Assembly (NCBI RefSeq): GCF_029784135.1
Contig: NC_073744.1
Coordinates: 73,035,794 to 73,099,793, forward strand
DNA length: 64,000 bases
Direction of reading: 5' to 3'
From: Toxorhynchites rutilus septentrionalis
Lineage: Eukaryota; Arthropoda; Insecta; Diptera; Culicidae
The notes under the pieces were generated by a model, which saw only the letters and a list, made by a program, of their open reading frames with translations, had not been told where the DNA came from and ran no database searches. The number at the start of each line of letters is the position of its first letter. Position 1 is the first letter of the stretch. Shown here one piece after another: positions 22,620 to 33,349 of the stretch. The translations under genes were made by a program, and so were the position numbers.

Positions 22620-22627
22620 GTTTTAAC

Positions 22628-22883
22628 CAAGGCGCGTAGAAGTATATCCTAAGGTGGGCCAACTTGCTAAAACCACTCTTCAGCCATCTTGGAAGTCTAC
22701 TGTGTTTTGTTTGTAAACAAAACACAATACGCTTGTGACCAAGCTCGCTCGTGATCAGTCTGTCTCTTTCACGCTTCAAGGAAATAATTCCCCTTCTGCT
22801 TTCTTCCGTACTGTTTTCATATACCGCTCCCCTGACTAACTTAGTGACGAAACGGCCTCACCTAGTACCATAGACCCGCCTTG
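22628..22883. mobile_element. hAT-like MITE, 256 bp, 8-bp target duplication
   Basis: Ends CAAGGCGCG...CCGCCTTG, flanked by GTTTTAAC at 22620-22627 and 22884-22891. An 8-bp duplication with CA-starting inverted ends is the hAT pattern. It shares its terminal and internal sequence with 37757-38016. It has no coding capacity. Confidence 0.82.
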
Positions 22884-22891
22884 GTTTTAAC

Positions 22892-23774
22892 GACGGCGTT
22901 CAACAACAGCAGTGCTGCCATATAATGGGAAAATATCGCTAAATTACAATCTTCAACAAAAACCAGCGTAAACTTCAGACATTTCAGAGCTCTGAATTAT
23001 CCCCACTTATATCATTAGATATTTGTTTAAATCTCAATGGATTTAAATCTCAAAGGATGATGTAGTTCCCAATGTACATAGATACACTTCCAGTATGTGC
23101 AGATCTGGACAAACAATCCAACATTGTGTATTGAATCACATTTTATCCATTTAGATCAGATATTTCTGTTAGGTGTGTTTGTACCATAACTAGTATCTTC
23201 GATTTTTTGTTAAATAATAGTAATTCAACTTCGTCGAAATGTGTACGTAAACCTGCAACATTCAGATAGAGTAAATTATGTTTATGATACACTGGTTTCT
23301 TGGATGATTAGGAGTAGTCTACTAATTCCTTCTCCCTATCGTATCTGCGGAGGAATATAGGACAGTTAACACCCCATGCAAAATGCTTTGTATCAATGTC
23401 AATTCTTCGCTCGGTGTTAACCCTTTCGCGTACAACATCGAACGACACTCGTGGCGATTAGACTGTGTCAGAACGTACAACATTGAACCTCACTCGTGGT
23501 GTATCGATATGAAATGATTGCTTAGTTCCAGGCGCATGGTATTCGTGAGAAGGAAAGGCTAAAAACTTGTTCCATTCACCGACACAACTCAGATACGCAC
23601 GCACAACACTATAGGGGAACGACTCGTTGCGTTCGTGTTTGATCCATGCTATTTGAAATCAAATAATGCGGCAAAAGGTTAATTTTTGTACAATTTTAAC
23701 ATTTGATTTCATCAGATGTAAAGTCTAAGCTCATGACTATTTCCGCTTTTTGGATATACGCTGATGATGGATTG
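22892..23774. other. Noncoding interval
   Basis: Nothing recognised on either strand. Confidence 0.5.
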
Positions 23775-24010
23775 ATGGATTTTCTTCGCTCGATTTGATC
23801 GTAAGCCGTCTTTATCGACAATATGCCCCAGGAATTTGATTCGCAAGGAACCAAAAACACACTTTACGATTTACAGGTGAAACCCGTACGACTTGATCTG
23901 TTCCAGAATGTTATCGATACTTCGATTAGCTCTTTCTTTGACAATCATGATGGAAGCAAAGGGCTTCATCCCAGGAATGCTACTTACAAACCTGCGAAAC
24001 GCTCCAGGGA
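23775..24010 (-). pseudogene. Ty3-type RT fossil
   Basis: One minus-strand frame reads SIPGMKPFASIMIVKERANRS, then EQIKSYGFHL, one stop codon, IVKCVFGSLRIKFLGHIVDKDGLRSN. This is the RT stretch after the YxDD box (helix, GFxL, KCxF, FLGHIVxxDG). The YxDD box itself has decayed to SIMI. It is an isolated fragment of about 80 residues with no LTR nearby, lying about 300 bases from the host gene's 3' end. Confidence 0.72.
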
Positions 24011-24163
24011 AAGACTAAATTCCAGGTGACAAATGATTGAACTTTAACAACCCCCATGAGCATGCATTTATGTTCGAGGGATATTTCTCAAATTGTGAAC
24101 CACAATGAGGAAAATTTAATTTGATAACAGTGACAAATAAAGCGCTATCATACCCGATTGAAC

Positions 24164-24169
24164 TTTATT
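24164..24169 (-). terminator. AATAAA poly(A) signal of the FAM149-like gene
   Basis: AATAAA on the minus strand about 140 bases after the stop codon, in an otherwise gene-free interval. Confidence 0.6.
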
Positions 24170-24309
24170 ATGTTATTTGCAAACATAGGATATTTTTTCT
24201 GCGACTTACAAACGTATAAAATTCTTAGATCTAGTAAAATATTTGTAAAAAGCTCGCAACAAATTATACGATATTCTAGGCTGATCTCTCTTGCTTCTTA
24301 GATTTAATT

Positions 24310-25497
24310 TCAGTGATAATGAATAATATTCACTTTGGGGGTGTGACCGTTCCCGTTGAGTTTGGATGAATTTTTCTGTGTGATAGCAGCCGAAATTGAA
24401 CGCCCCACAATTTGAGAATTAAAAGACTCCTTCCGAGAGCCGCGAGTAATCGTTCCAGTTCTCTCCCGTGCATCCAGCGAGGACAACGACGGAAGTATGA
24501 TACTGTTTTTGGTGGGGGACAGCGGATAACGAGAGGAGGTAGCAGATTTAACCATGTTGAACTTTACGTGTCGCTGATCGATTTCTGTCCTGACAGTATT
24601 AACGTTGCGATTTCGGACGATAAATTTGAAGTTTGAACCAAGAGGTGGTATACGGGTGTTTGTTGCTGAAGCCGACGAGGATAATACCGGCTTTTCCAGC
24701 TCAATTTGCCTCGGTTCTGGTCGCTGACCAAGTGGTGCCAATTTCTTGTGCATAATACTATTGTTGAAGCGTGTAACAGATTGTGCGCTACCATTTCTGC
24801 TGTTTGCCAAGTTTGATTCCGTCAGATAATTATAATTGTTGCTTATTAAAATACCGAACGACTGATTTGATGTCGGAATAACCAGATTGTTTGAAGATTT
24901 TTGCTTTAAAGGTTTTTCTACTGTATCTACGAACGAAACTAGCGAATCATTATTCTTAAATAAATCTTTGGCATTTCTATGATTGTTTCGCATTACATGA
25001 CCAGAACTGATATGAAGATACCTTTCGATATCGTTAGGAACAAGCTGCAATTCACATTCCTTTACTTGTTTCACCACTTTACCACTTTTAGACGAACGAA
25101 TGCGACTCGCTGATGGTGGATCAATGGCAAATATTTCTTCATGAAATTGATCAGAACATTTTGATAATGGGCTCTCCTGAACTGTTATTCCATTCCCGAC
25201 AATTCTCAAATGGGGGAACGCAGTCATCCATTCTACAAACTCCTCTCGTATCTTACTGTCTTTTGGAAGTTCCTCCTCACCATAAAACATTCGCTCAATA
25301 CGTTCCCATTCCTGTTGATTCTGTTTCACAGCGTCCTCTGCCCATGGAATCGAGCCGGTGCTACTCCTTCCCAAGCTGCTAGTAGGGGATCTTGAAAACG
25401 ACAGCTCAGTTATTGTATCCGAATCGTCGTCTTCATCATCGTCCTCTTCGTCCCGCTCATGGCTCTTCGCACGAAGAAAACCTCGCTGCAGTGTCAT
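24310..25497 (-). CDS. FAM149-like protein (DUF3719), host gene
   Basis: 395 residues from ATG 25497 to TGA 24310-24312, a single uninterrupted exon in this window. The recognisable core is near residues 60-100: QEWERIERMFYGEE, then EEFVEWMTAFPHLRIVG. This matches the DUF3719 signature of FAM149A/FAM149B1, and vertebrate FAM149B1 is needed for normal primary cilia (established knowledge). The N-terminus has a strongly acidic run (residues 15-28) and Ser-rich patches; the remainder is basic, polar and probably disordered. The protein is shorter than the vertebrate ones. Upstream exons are possible, as the region 5' of the ATG was not resolvable. It is the only clear non-transposon gene here, and its composition is unlike the flanking repeats. 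Family call moderate to good, function by homology only. Confidence 0.74.
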   Translation of the reverse strand: MTLQRGFLRAKSHERDEEDDDEDDDSDTITELSFSRSPTSSLGRSSTGSIPWAEDAVKQNQQEWERIERMFYGEEELPKDSKIREEFVEWMTAFPHLRIVGNGITVQESPLSKCSDQFHEEIFAIDPPSASRIRSSKSGKVVKQVKECELQLVPNDIERYLHISSGHVMRNNHRNAKDLFKNNDSLVSFVDTVEKPLKQKSSNNLVIPTSNQSFGILISNNYNYLTESNLANSRNGSAQSVTRFNNSIMHKKLAPLGQRPEPRQIELEKPVLSSSASATNTRIPPLGSNFKFIVRNRNVNTVRTEIDQRHVKFNMVKSATSSRYPLSPTKNSIILPSLSSLDARERTGTITRGSRKESFNSQIVGRSISAAITQKNSSKLNGNGHTPKVNIIHYH

Positions 25498-26722
25498 CAC
25501 GTACTTAATATATCGAATATATCTGCCTTTCTCACATTTTCAAGCAATATGCACAGCAGAATGATCGTGGATTCTGCCTAGCAAAATAATTTTTCACTGG
25601 ACTTTGTTTATTTTTATTTCATTAGTGACCACAACAAAACACGTTCGCCGAGGGGTCTAATTGAACAAACAGCACCAAACGAGCGCATTGCATGCAACAA
25701 TGACGTGCAATTATTGTACAGTAAGTTGCCTCTGATTCGACATCTAGCAAATTGGACAGATCAGTAATGCAACACGACTAATTGGACATTTTCGTCTCTC
25801 ATTGGACATTTCTGTAAGCATTAAGTTTGGGACCCAAATTATGGCCTCAGATTAAAAGTCTTCGGTGAACGTGAACATGAAAACAGTGGTGAATATAGAC
25901 GTCAGCATATTTCCTCGTTAATGTTCACATTCGAATGTCCCAAGGCATTCTGAAAATTATTTCACCATGAACTGTAAAAGGATATGTTTAGCAATTCTGA
26001 AGTTTTCAATGAAAATTTTGATATGGATGCAATTTCATTCAATCGGATCTTTGCGCGGGCTAAAAAATTTCGTTGCTTCGGGTTGATTCGTGAACAACTG
26101 TATATTTTATCCGAATTACTGTATTGAAGATCGATGATGTTTATTTACTTCACGTTTACTGCCGAACTTTTAATATGAACGTGAACGTGAACAAAATCAT
26201 TCTATTCCAGGGGTTAGACATCAATTGAATATAGGCTACCCAAAATCAAAATCAATATGGCGTCATTTGTTTATCAACATATCATTTACGAGGATTGAAA
26301 TCGAAAAATGCGCTGCTTTATTCTAACTGCATGAGCGATTTTCATATTTCGGTTTCACATGGAGGTGTTCACATTTAACATGGAGTTTAAAGTTAGCCAC
26401 TATTCGACTATATAACCGGACCGAGTTTCAAACAACAGTAATTGATTGAACCAAAATGTCAGTAAACCGAAGCAATATTGGGTACACTGGCAATATGAGG
26501 GATTTGACGTTTCAGATACTTTGAGCTTTCAGATACTTGGGACGGCGATCCGGACTAAACTTATGGACAATAATATGTGGAACAACATATCGCACTGGTG
26601 GGAAAGACGATGCTGTCGCCGGAAGATAAATCTTATGATATTCTGATCTCGCTGAATGTAGATTATGTGCGGATTATCCTCGGAGGTGTATCGGCTACAG
26701 TGGAGATGACATCAATAATTTT
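25498..26722. other. Interval 5' of the FAM149-like gene
   Basis: It presumably holds the promoter and 5' UTR of the minus-strand gene. No ORF or element was identified. A short GTGAAC-rich motif recurs (for example near 25866 and 26180). Confidence 0.4.
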
Positions 26723-26972
26723 GACGTAGGACTACGTCTTTCATTTCTATACCGGGGTGTAAAATCAAAGTTTCGAAAACGAAAGCGTTACGCCAGACAC
26801 CGAGGTTTTGGGCGTTAATAGCTCTTAAACAACTGAACGAAATGGTATGATACACACTTCATTCGAAAGAAAAAATGTCTACGCGTTATATACTTGTTAC
26901 TTTTTCATCCAAAAACTTGTTTCAATAGCCTTAAAATTGCTTTCAAAACAGGCTATTGAAATCACCAATCGG

Positions 26973-27008
26973 TATATAAGCGAGCGCCGCTCGTAAACCC
27001 ACTCAGTT
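26973..27008 (+). promoter_or_regulatory. TATA and initiator core promoter in unit A
   Basis: TATATAAG at 26973 and TCAGTT at 27003, with the A of TCAGT 32 bases after the first T of TATA, the canonical arthropod TATA-Inr spacing. The second copy (49639 and 49669) keeps the same 32-base spacing despite nearby substitutions. Confidence 0.65.
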
Positions 27009-27066
27009 ATAATTGAACAGCGATTGGAGCATGTTGTCGCTGTTGTGGTGAAGCTCTTCGTTTATC

Positions 27067-27147
27067 ATGAAAGCGCGGATGAACGATGTCACCAAGAGCC
27101 TGTTTGTGCACCTTAGGCCAGAAGAGAATCCATCAGGAGGAGAGTGA
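27067..27147 (+). other. 26-codon ORF downstream of the unit A promoter
   Basis: ATG 27067 to TGA 27145-27147. The counterpart at 49733-49813 has the same length with one substitution (Asp to Gly at residue 7). A shorter upstream ORF starts at the ATG near 27030. Whether it is translated is unknown; conservation between two copies of a repeat is weak evidence. Confidence 0.3.
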
Positions 27148-28472
27148 TGCCACAAACGGTTCCCCGGGAAGAGATCGGAGCAGCCGCCACACACACACAC
27201 ATACACGCGCGGAACTCTTCGTTTGGGTGCCATTCAGAATCGAGAAAATTCCGGAAAGATTCAATCGTTGCTGAAAAATAATCTGCCAGTTCCCCTGGGA
27301 ACTGAAAAATACATTCATGCGAAAGAGTTTATTTTAATGTTTTCTAATCATATAACACAGCGACCAAATACATTTGGTTTTGTGATTTTTCAATCAAGTG
27401 CAATTAACAGGTGGTTATCAAGTTAGCATTAACCACTGGTGGTGGACTTCGAGAAAAATCGAGAAGAATCCGGAAAGACGTTACTGCAAAATAATCTGCC
27501 AGTTCCCCTTGGAATTGAAAATTACATTCAAGCGTAAGAGTTTATATTAACGTTTTCTATCCATGTTATACTGCGACCAAATACAATTGGTTTTGTGATT
27601 TTTCAATCAAGTGCTATTAACTAAGGATGACAGCTGCACTTTTTTGAGCATGAGAAAATAGTGCAACTTTTTTCGAGACCAGTAATATTAACAGAAGCGT
27701 TTCTTTTGAGAATTGCGCAAAATGATGAGAAGTGTTTATATTTCTAGTAGCTTTAAGCCACCAATGTATGACTCTGTATGCATGCTATGGCGAACGCTTG
27801 TTTGGCGCTCGGTTTACGTTGTACGAACGATGCCTAGAGGTGCAATTGCACTGAGGCAATACTAAATAACATGTAGCATGATGTTTGATACTTGCAAGTA
27901 TTGTCATTGTTGTTGTTTCCATTCGGTGCCAAAGATATATTTATGTAGTTATGAGATGTGAAATAATGGTGCTGGTGCAACAAGTATATAATCGACTGTA
28001 GCCGAGTCTATGTCAATTGTGAAAAAGGCCACCGAAATAGCGTTCGAGGTAAATTTTCAATGCAATGACATGAAACGAATTGAGACATACGATCAGCTAG
28101 TGTATTGTTTTGCGAGGGCGAGAATGAATCATCAATGATCGTCAATTATTTCTACTAAACAGTTATTTCTAAAATTTTACAGCATTTTAAAATAATATCC
28201 GAAGTTATACACAAGCGACTTATATAAAATAGCAGCGCAGTTTTACGCCAACAATGCGGTCGTATCTTGGATACAACCTCCTATAATTTTTGACGTAGAA
28301 CTACGTCTTTCAGGAAGGGTGCCAAATCAGAAAACAGGTCACATTTTTATGAAATAAAGTTAACGTCAATAACTATTTTCACTGTGAACGAATTCTCATG
28401 ACTTGCATACCAATCGTATCGGAAATTCTTTAAGATTTGTTTGATATGCTATACATTACAATTCGCTAATCT

Positions 28473-28634
28473 TTTTTTTTTTTTTTTTTTATCTGTATTA
28501 TAGTGATTTTCAACTCATTTGGCTGGTTCGTCACTTTTACTTCCATTTTAGGAAGAATGTCGGGAGTGAGAATTGAACTCGTGACCTTTAGCGTGAGAGG
28601 CATGGATGTTACCACTACGCCAGATCGCCTCCTC
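28473..28634 (-). mobile_element. tRNA-derived SINE with 13-bp target duplication
   Basis: Read on the minus strand: a tRNA-like head with A box (TGGCGTAGTGGTAACATCC) and B box (GTCACGAGTTCAATTC), a short body, and an A tail (the T run at 28473-28490). It is flanked by identical AATTCGCTAATCT at 28460-28472 and 28635-28647. It resembles Feilai-type mosquito SINEs in layout (inference). It is not a functional tRNA gene, because the head runs into a retroposon body and tail. Confidence 0.88.
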
Positions 28635-28932
28635 AATTCGCTAATCTCTAAACGGTCTAAATTCATGAAAATTGAAAGAACTTTCTTTTTCCCATACATT
28701 TGCTCTGCCGTTTTATGTGCTAACCCTACCGTATTTCGAATGCTTATAACTCGAACATTTCTTAACAGATCGGAAAGTTGTTTGCATCTATTGATTGGAA
28801 ATATTTCTACGCGTCTATCACAATTAATAAAATATAGTATTATGTTTCATGAGATGAAAAATTGAATAACTGTAAAATGTCAAGCGTTATCTAATCGCCC
28901 TAACTGCCAAGTTCTGATTGGCTCGATTTACG

Positions 28933-29215
28933 GTTTCCCCAACACAGACTTAAAAATCGATGTACCTGTGGAAATTCGCTCTGCAAATATACATGCAAGT
29001 TAGTGGTATTTTCGTTCCCACCGAGCTGTGTTTCCCTAACACAGACTTCAAAATCAATGTGTCTGGGGAAATCCGCTTTGTCAAAACATGCAAGTCGGGG
29101 ATATTTTTCCCCACTGAGCTGTGTTTCCCTAACACGGACTTCAAAATTAATGTGCCTGGGGGAATCCGATTTGCAAATACATGTAAGTCGGGGGTATTTT
29201 TTTTGGTGTTGAGTA
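28933..29215 (+). repeat. Minisatellite, period 93-97 bp, three units
   Basis: Units start with GTTTCCCYAACACRGACTT at 28933, 29030 and 29123. Related units occur at 50767-51200. Frames across it produce repetitive peptides that are artefacts of the repeat. Confidence 0.85.
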
Positions 29216-29639
29216 CTTTTGTACTCGCTTGTCGTTGTGCAGACCGGAATATGTTTCACTAAAACGTACTTTTAAACTGAGAAGCCTGGGAAAATCGTCA
29301 TTCCAGATACTAGAGGTGAATGAACTTTCGCGGTTCGAAAACTACGTAAACGTGAGAGATGCAATAATTTCAGAGGGAAATGTAAAATACAATGATCGTT
29401 TGACAATTCTTGCGTTCACATATTTTGGTAGTCCTAGGCATAATATCAAACGCAAAAGAACGTTCATCAAATTTATTTGTAACAAAGAACATAATCTATT
29501 ACAAAAATTTCGATTCATTCTGAAATCATATTCGAAGTGGTAAACAAGTGGATTGCATAATGTAATTGCGTAGTTCTACGTCGAAAATATGCGGTCGTGT
29601 CGTACATACAACTCCTTACAATTTTTTTTTTCAATAATA

Positions 29640-30043
29640 TTATCATGTCAACGCTTGGATTCTGAGAATTTTATCGATTTCCTGGACAGGGTGATGCCGT
29701 CTTCTTTTAGTTGATGTATTGAATTGGATCTATAAAAGAGAGTTGAAAGGAACAGTAGTTATTTAATTATCAATTAAAGAATCGAAACAGTTGAGTTGTG
29801 TTCTAAAATTATCAGAAGGTGAATTTTAACAACTCGCACCTCTATTACTGATGATTCTCGCCATGATGTAGTTATGCTGTAATAACACAAGATTATCATT
29901 TTACCGGCTCTGACTCATGATCGTTCCTAAGTAAGCTGACGTGAAACCATTATTAAAAGTTTGTTAATATCAAGATTATGTTGATTACCAACGAGGATCT
30001 GGAAGTAAAATTTCAGAATTGATCTGTCTTTATAGAACGAACC
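29640..30043. other. Noncoding interval
   Basis: Nothing recognised. It may include the 3' end of the P-type element. Confidence 0.4.
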
Positions 30044-31600
30044 TTACCGTAAATTCATTGCCTTGCAGATGGAAACGACGGATTCTTTATTGTCATTATC
30101 TACAATTAAACAACATGTTTGGCACTCCAATTGCTTAATTAATTTTCGAAGCATTTCTATAGAATGGATATTCATTGAAGCGTTTCGGCCGGCGTCTTCA
30201 ATGAAATCGAAATAATTTATTTGATAAACTCGTGGATCTGGAGTAAGTGCATTCAACGGCTGGTGTTCTTTGGAAGGCTGATTTTTTTTTTGTAATCGTT
30301 GCGAACATATTTTTGGTGTTGTGGAAACTTTGGCAATTACCATCGTGTTGATTTCATTGTAAACAATACATCGTTTATAGCTCGCTCGAAATTGAACGGT
30401 GCTGGGGTTATTGTTCGATCCATTCTCTAGATAATCTTGGCTTAATCGATATGTGAAAATATGATTCAGTTCTTTGGTTCCCTCCACATAAATTTGATAA
30501 ATGGCCTTGAAACTTACTAAGTTAACTAGAAAGCCCAGAAACCCGGTGTTCGATAGCGGGCGGATGCTGGAGTGGAATGGCGGAGAATCGGCGCCACTGT
30601 ATGTAAAGGGTTCTTCAACGTCTTGAATTGCTAGAAGGTTTTCGGTTTGTTGGAGTTTTCTGAGTATAATTGGACTCGCTTTCAAAACTAGCTGAACACA
30701 ATTTTATTTTTACGTCTGATACTATAGTTACGGCTAACAAGAATTTTCACATATCGCCTCCTGCGACGCCTTTCCTGGATTCGCTCTTTATGGGGTAACG
30801 AACGAGTTTCTGGTAATTGATGTCGTCCTCATGTATCATAGAGTATGTGATACGAACACCCTGTTTTGCATTTCGCATGCAAAATATCGGATCCATTCGG
30901 TAGCCTGAGTTTATTTATATAGTCTTCGATGTATTTGAAGGCGCCGCAATAAAGGTCGGAATTGGACAATGGTTTTTTAAAATGATTTGCGCTTTCGTCC
31001 ATGCTATTCATGATCTCGAATAGATCGTTGAATAAAAATACAAATTCCACGGTTGCTGCACAATCTTCAAAATCTGAATCTATATTTTGTAATTTATCAA
31101 GTGCAATAGCGACACTGCTGCTCAAAGTTTGAACAGCCAATCGCACATTCATCTTTGAATTTAAAAAAAATGGGCTGGTCAGTGAGTTTGGGTGCTAATT
31201 TAATTTTGCTGGTGTTTCGATAATCGTTCAGTTTCTCTACATATTCCCACTTCACTTAGCTATTCTGTGACACCAAAACCTGATGTGAGTGGAAGGTGTT
31301 TCGCACTAATTTAAACATGTGCACTGCATCAAGTAACACATACACATTGTTTTCTGATGCAGGATGTCGGAAGAACGTTTTCAAGGTTCGAGAATTTGCA
31401 CGAATGTTGCACCCTAGAGCGTTTGCTATCGCTACGTTGGTAACTGTGGCATGAAATGTAAATGCCATGATTGTGACACCGGCATCGTGACGGTGAATCA
31501 GCACAGTGTCGACTATACCTTTCTTCTCTTCTGCAGAGAGTCCGTTGATTAGGAAGTAAGCAACTGGGATTTTCCAGGAATCCTGAATCTTTCGCCGCAT
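30044..31600 (-). pseudogene. P-element-type transposase, C-terminal half, decayed
   Basis: Three minus-strand segments align in order with P/THAP9 transposases. 31600-31256 carries SWKIPVAYFLINGLSAEEK, GVTIMAFTFHAT and NNVYVLLDAVHMFKLVRN, the RNase H-like catalytic and GTP-binding region. 31152-30829 carries VRLAVQTLSSSVAIALD and LSNSDLYCG. 30685-30044 carries GFLGFLVNL and RLSQDYLENGSNNNPSTVQF. Frameshifts separate the segments (one near 31150, another between 30829 and 30690). The catalytic Asp of the family's TFDG motif is replaced by His (TFHAT), so the protein would be inactive even if repaired. Together with the N-terminal exons at 35746-37085 on the same strand it looks like one element split by the copia insertion. 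Confidence 0.82.
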
Positions 31601-31720
31601 TATCGTTGCAACAACGATTCTGTGTCCGTTCCTTGGAGTTTATGATCCCGAAATTGAAAGGGACAAAGTGGCAAACATAGGGTGTTCGAATAGAATAGCT
31701 GTTGTGCCGAGAAAATTTAT

Positions 31721-32281
31721 GGCAAGTCATCGTGGACGAGACCCTGAAGAGAATGCAGTTGATGGCGCTGTTTTCGCCGAGTGGAAAGCCGTTGATCGAA
31801 AAGCGCGAGCCACGCTAGTGCTGCTGTTGGAGAACAGCCGCTCGTGAAAGGAAAAGTGACCGCTAAAGATGTGTTCAATGCTCTCAGAAGCTACCATCAG
31901 AAAACTTCCAGATCTCTCCGTGTGAGCTTACTCAAGAAGCTTTGTTCGACCAATCTTCCGGAGAACGGTGATCTTGTGCAGCATTTGATGGTGATTGATG
32001 AAACGATAGATCACCTCAGCGCTGCGGGTACGGAGCTGGACAAAGATACAAAAAATATGCATGCTGCGATCGAGCGATGTGACGTGAAAATAAAATCGGA
32101 AAAGGCGATGAAAACAACGGAAAATAAGTCAAACAATGGTAAGGGAACCCGAATCTGCCATCACTGCAAGAAGCCCGGTCATCTGCGCCGGAATTGTAGG
32201 AAGCTGATTGTCTCCAAGAAGGAGGGCGCGAGTAAGGTTGAGGACATAGTAAACGAGGTGCGGTGCGACGCGGAGCGATGA
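31721..32281 (+). pseudogene. Copia element Gag (one stop codon)
   Basis: Ty1/copia Gag region: WKAVDRKARATLVLLLE, then after one in-frame TGA the frame continues from 31844 with VFNALRSYHQKTSRSLRVSLLKKL and HLMVIDETIDHL, to a zinc knuckle, CHHCKKPGHLRRNC, and a basic tail. No LTR is visible upstream; at about 31720 the sequence passes into P-transposase remains, so the copia 5' end is truncated. Confidence 0.82.
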
Positions 32282-32651
32282 ATTGGGGTTCATCGCGTGC
32301 TATGACATACTGATCGCTTCAGATCGCGCGTTTTTTAATGTTTCATTCCACATGTAAACAACCCAGCACAAGGATGCCTTATGATAACATGGCTTCATTT
32401 TGTAAACAGTTGAATTGTGAAATCGTTTTTATCTGTGAACATGGTAAATCGAAAGTCCTTAACGTTACGTAACGTAGCGTTTTGATTATATGTATTATGT
32501 AAATTAGAATCAAGTTACATGATTTATCGAACAAAATGAAAATAATAAGTTAACAACTCAATCTTCATTTTCGTTCGATGAGTTCGATTATGAAGATATA
32601 CATGAAAATCGTCTGGCAACCACCACTTGCGTTCACTCGCGGCAAAACATT

Positions 32652-33175
32652 ATGTCAGGTCCGAGCATCGCATCGCATTCACTATGTCCTCGGTCTAATT
32701 TGAATGGCGAGTCGAAAAACGAAGGGGCAATAGCCGCCCACAGTGATAGCCGCAATGTAGCGTTTACTGTTGATGAAAAGTGTTCGTCGTGCGTCATTGA
32801 TAGTGGAGCGAGCGCCCACATGACCATGTTACCATGTTATGGGTTACCATGGCGGATGTAAATTACGTACCGGTACTGTCTACAAGTCTAATATCCGTTC
32901 CAAAGCTAGCACAGAAAAAGCTGTCGGTGTGTTTTGATGATGCTGGTTGTCGTGTAGTTGATGCTGCGGGTGACGGTGTTGCTGTTGGTGGTCGTTGCGG
33001 AAGTTTATACTATCTGCGATGCGGAGAATCACCGTTGAAGGTGAGCGGAGGGCATCATCGCAAGTACTGTAAGCATCAGTGGCATCGCCGGTTAGGCCAC
33101 CGCGATCGGCTAGCCATCGAGCGTCTCAACAAGGAGCGAAGTTCCTGGAACTCGGAAATGATACGTCTTCTGTGA
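32652..33175 (+). pseudogene. Copia protease and pre-integrase remnant
   Basis: Protease motif CVIDSGASAHMT at about 32790-32828, then a frame change, NYVPVLSTSLISVPKLA and the GAG-pre-integrase HHCC segment (HQWHRRLGHRD). The frame ends at 33175. The whole integrase catalytic core is missing: the next conserved sequence, from about 33355, is already RT. Confidence 0.8.
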
Positions 33176-33349
33176 AAATGCCAATTGCCTCGGTTCCCAC
33201 AGAACGATAAGCAGTGGATAACGAGATAGTACTGATACCATTTGAGGAGGAGATGAGAAACATCCGGAGTGTAACAACTCAGACAATGAAGCTGAAAATT
33301 AAGAAAACGAATCTGCTGAGGACGTTCGATCCTGCCGACGAACACGAGG

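Larger units (their letters stand above)
26723..27640 (+). repeat. Composite repeat family, unit A, copy 1
   Basis: Begins at the palindromic GACGTAGGACTACGTC (26723-26738) and is closely matched by 49389-50240. It carries a core promoter, a short ORF, a (CA)n tract, and internal sub-repeats of about 200 bp that contain CTGCCAGTTCCCCTGGGAA, CATTCATGCGAAAGAGTTTA and GACCAAATACATTTGG. There is no transposase. It is probably a non-autonomous element. Confidence 0.75.
28291..29582 (+). repeat. Composite repeat family, unit B, copy 1
   Basis: Bounded by TGACGTAGAACTACGTC (28291-28307) and TGCGTAGTTCTACGTC (29567-29582). Related stretches GCGGTCGTRTC...ACAACTCC lie outside each end (about 28252 and 29591). 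It contains a SINE and a minisatellite. The counterpart is 50493-51700. Confidence 0.65.

Noticed and set aside
28533..28640. Possible tRNA gene (minus strand)
   Set aside because: It has A and B boxes, but is joined to a body with A tail and flanked by a 13-bp duplication, so it is a SINE.
28900..29262. ORFs with repeated peptide units (PRLxC...RHIDFEVCVRETQL-like)
   Set aside because: Produced by the 93-97-bp minisatellite; both strands are open, which argues for repeat structure rather than a gene.
31329..31730. 133-codon minus-strand ORF
   Set aside because: Overlaps the true P-transposase frame in another phase and has no homology of its own.
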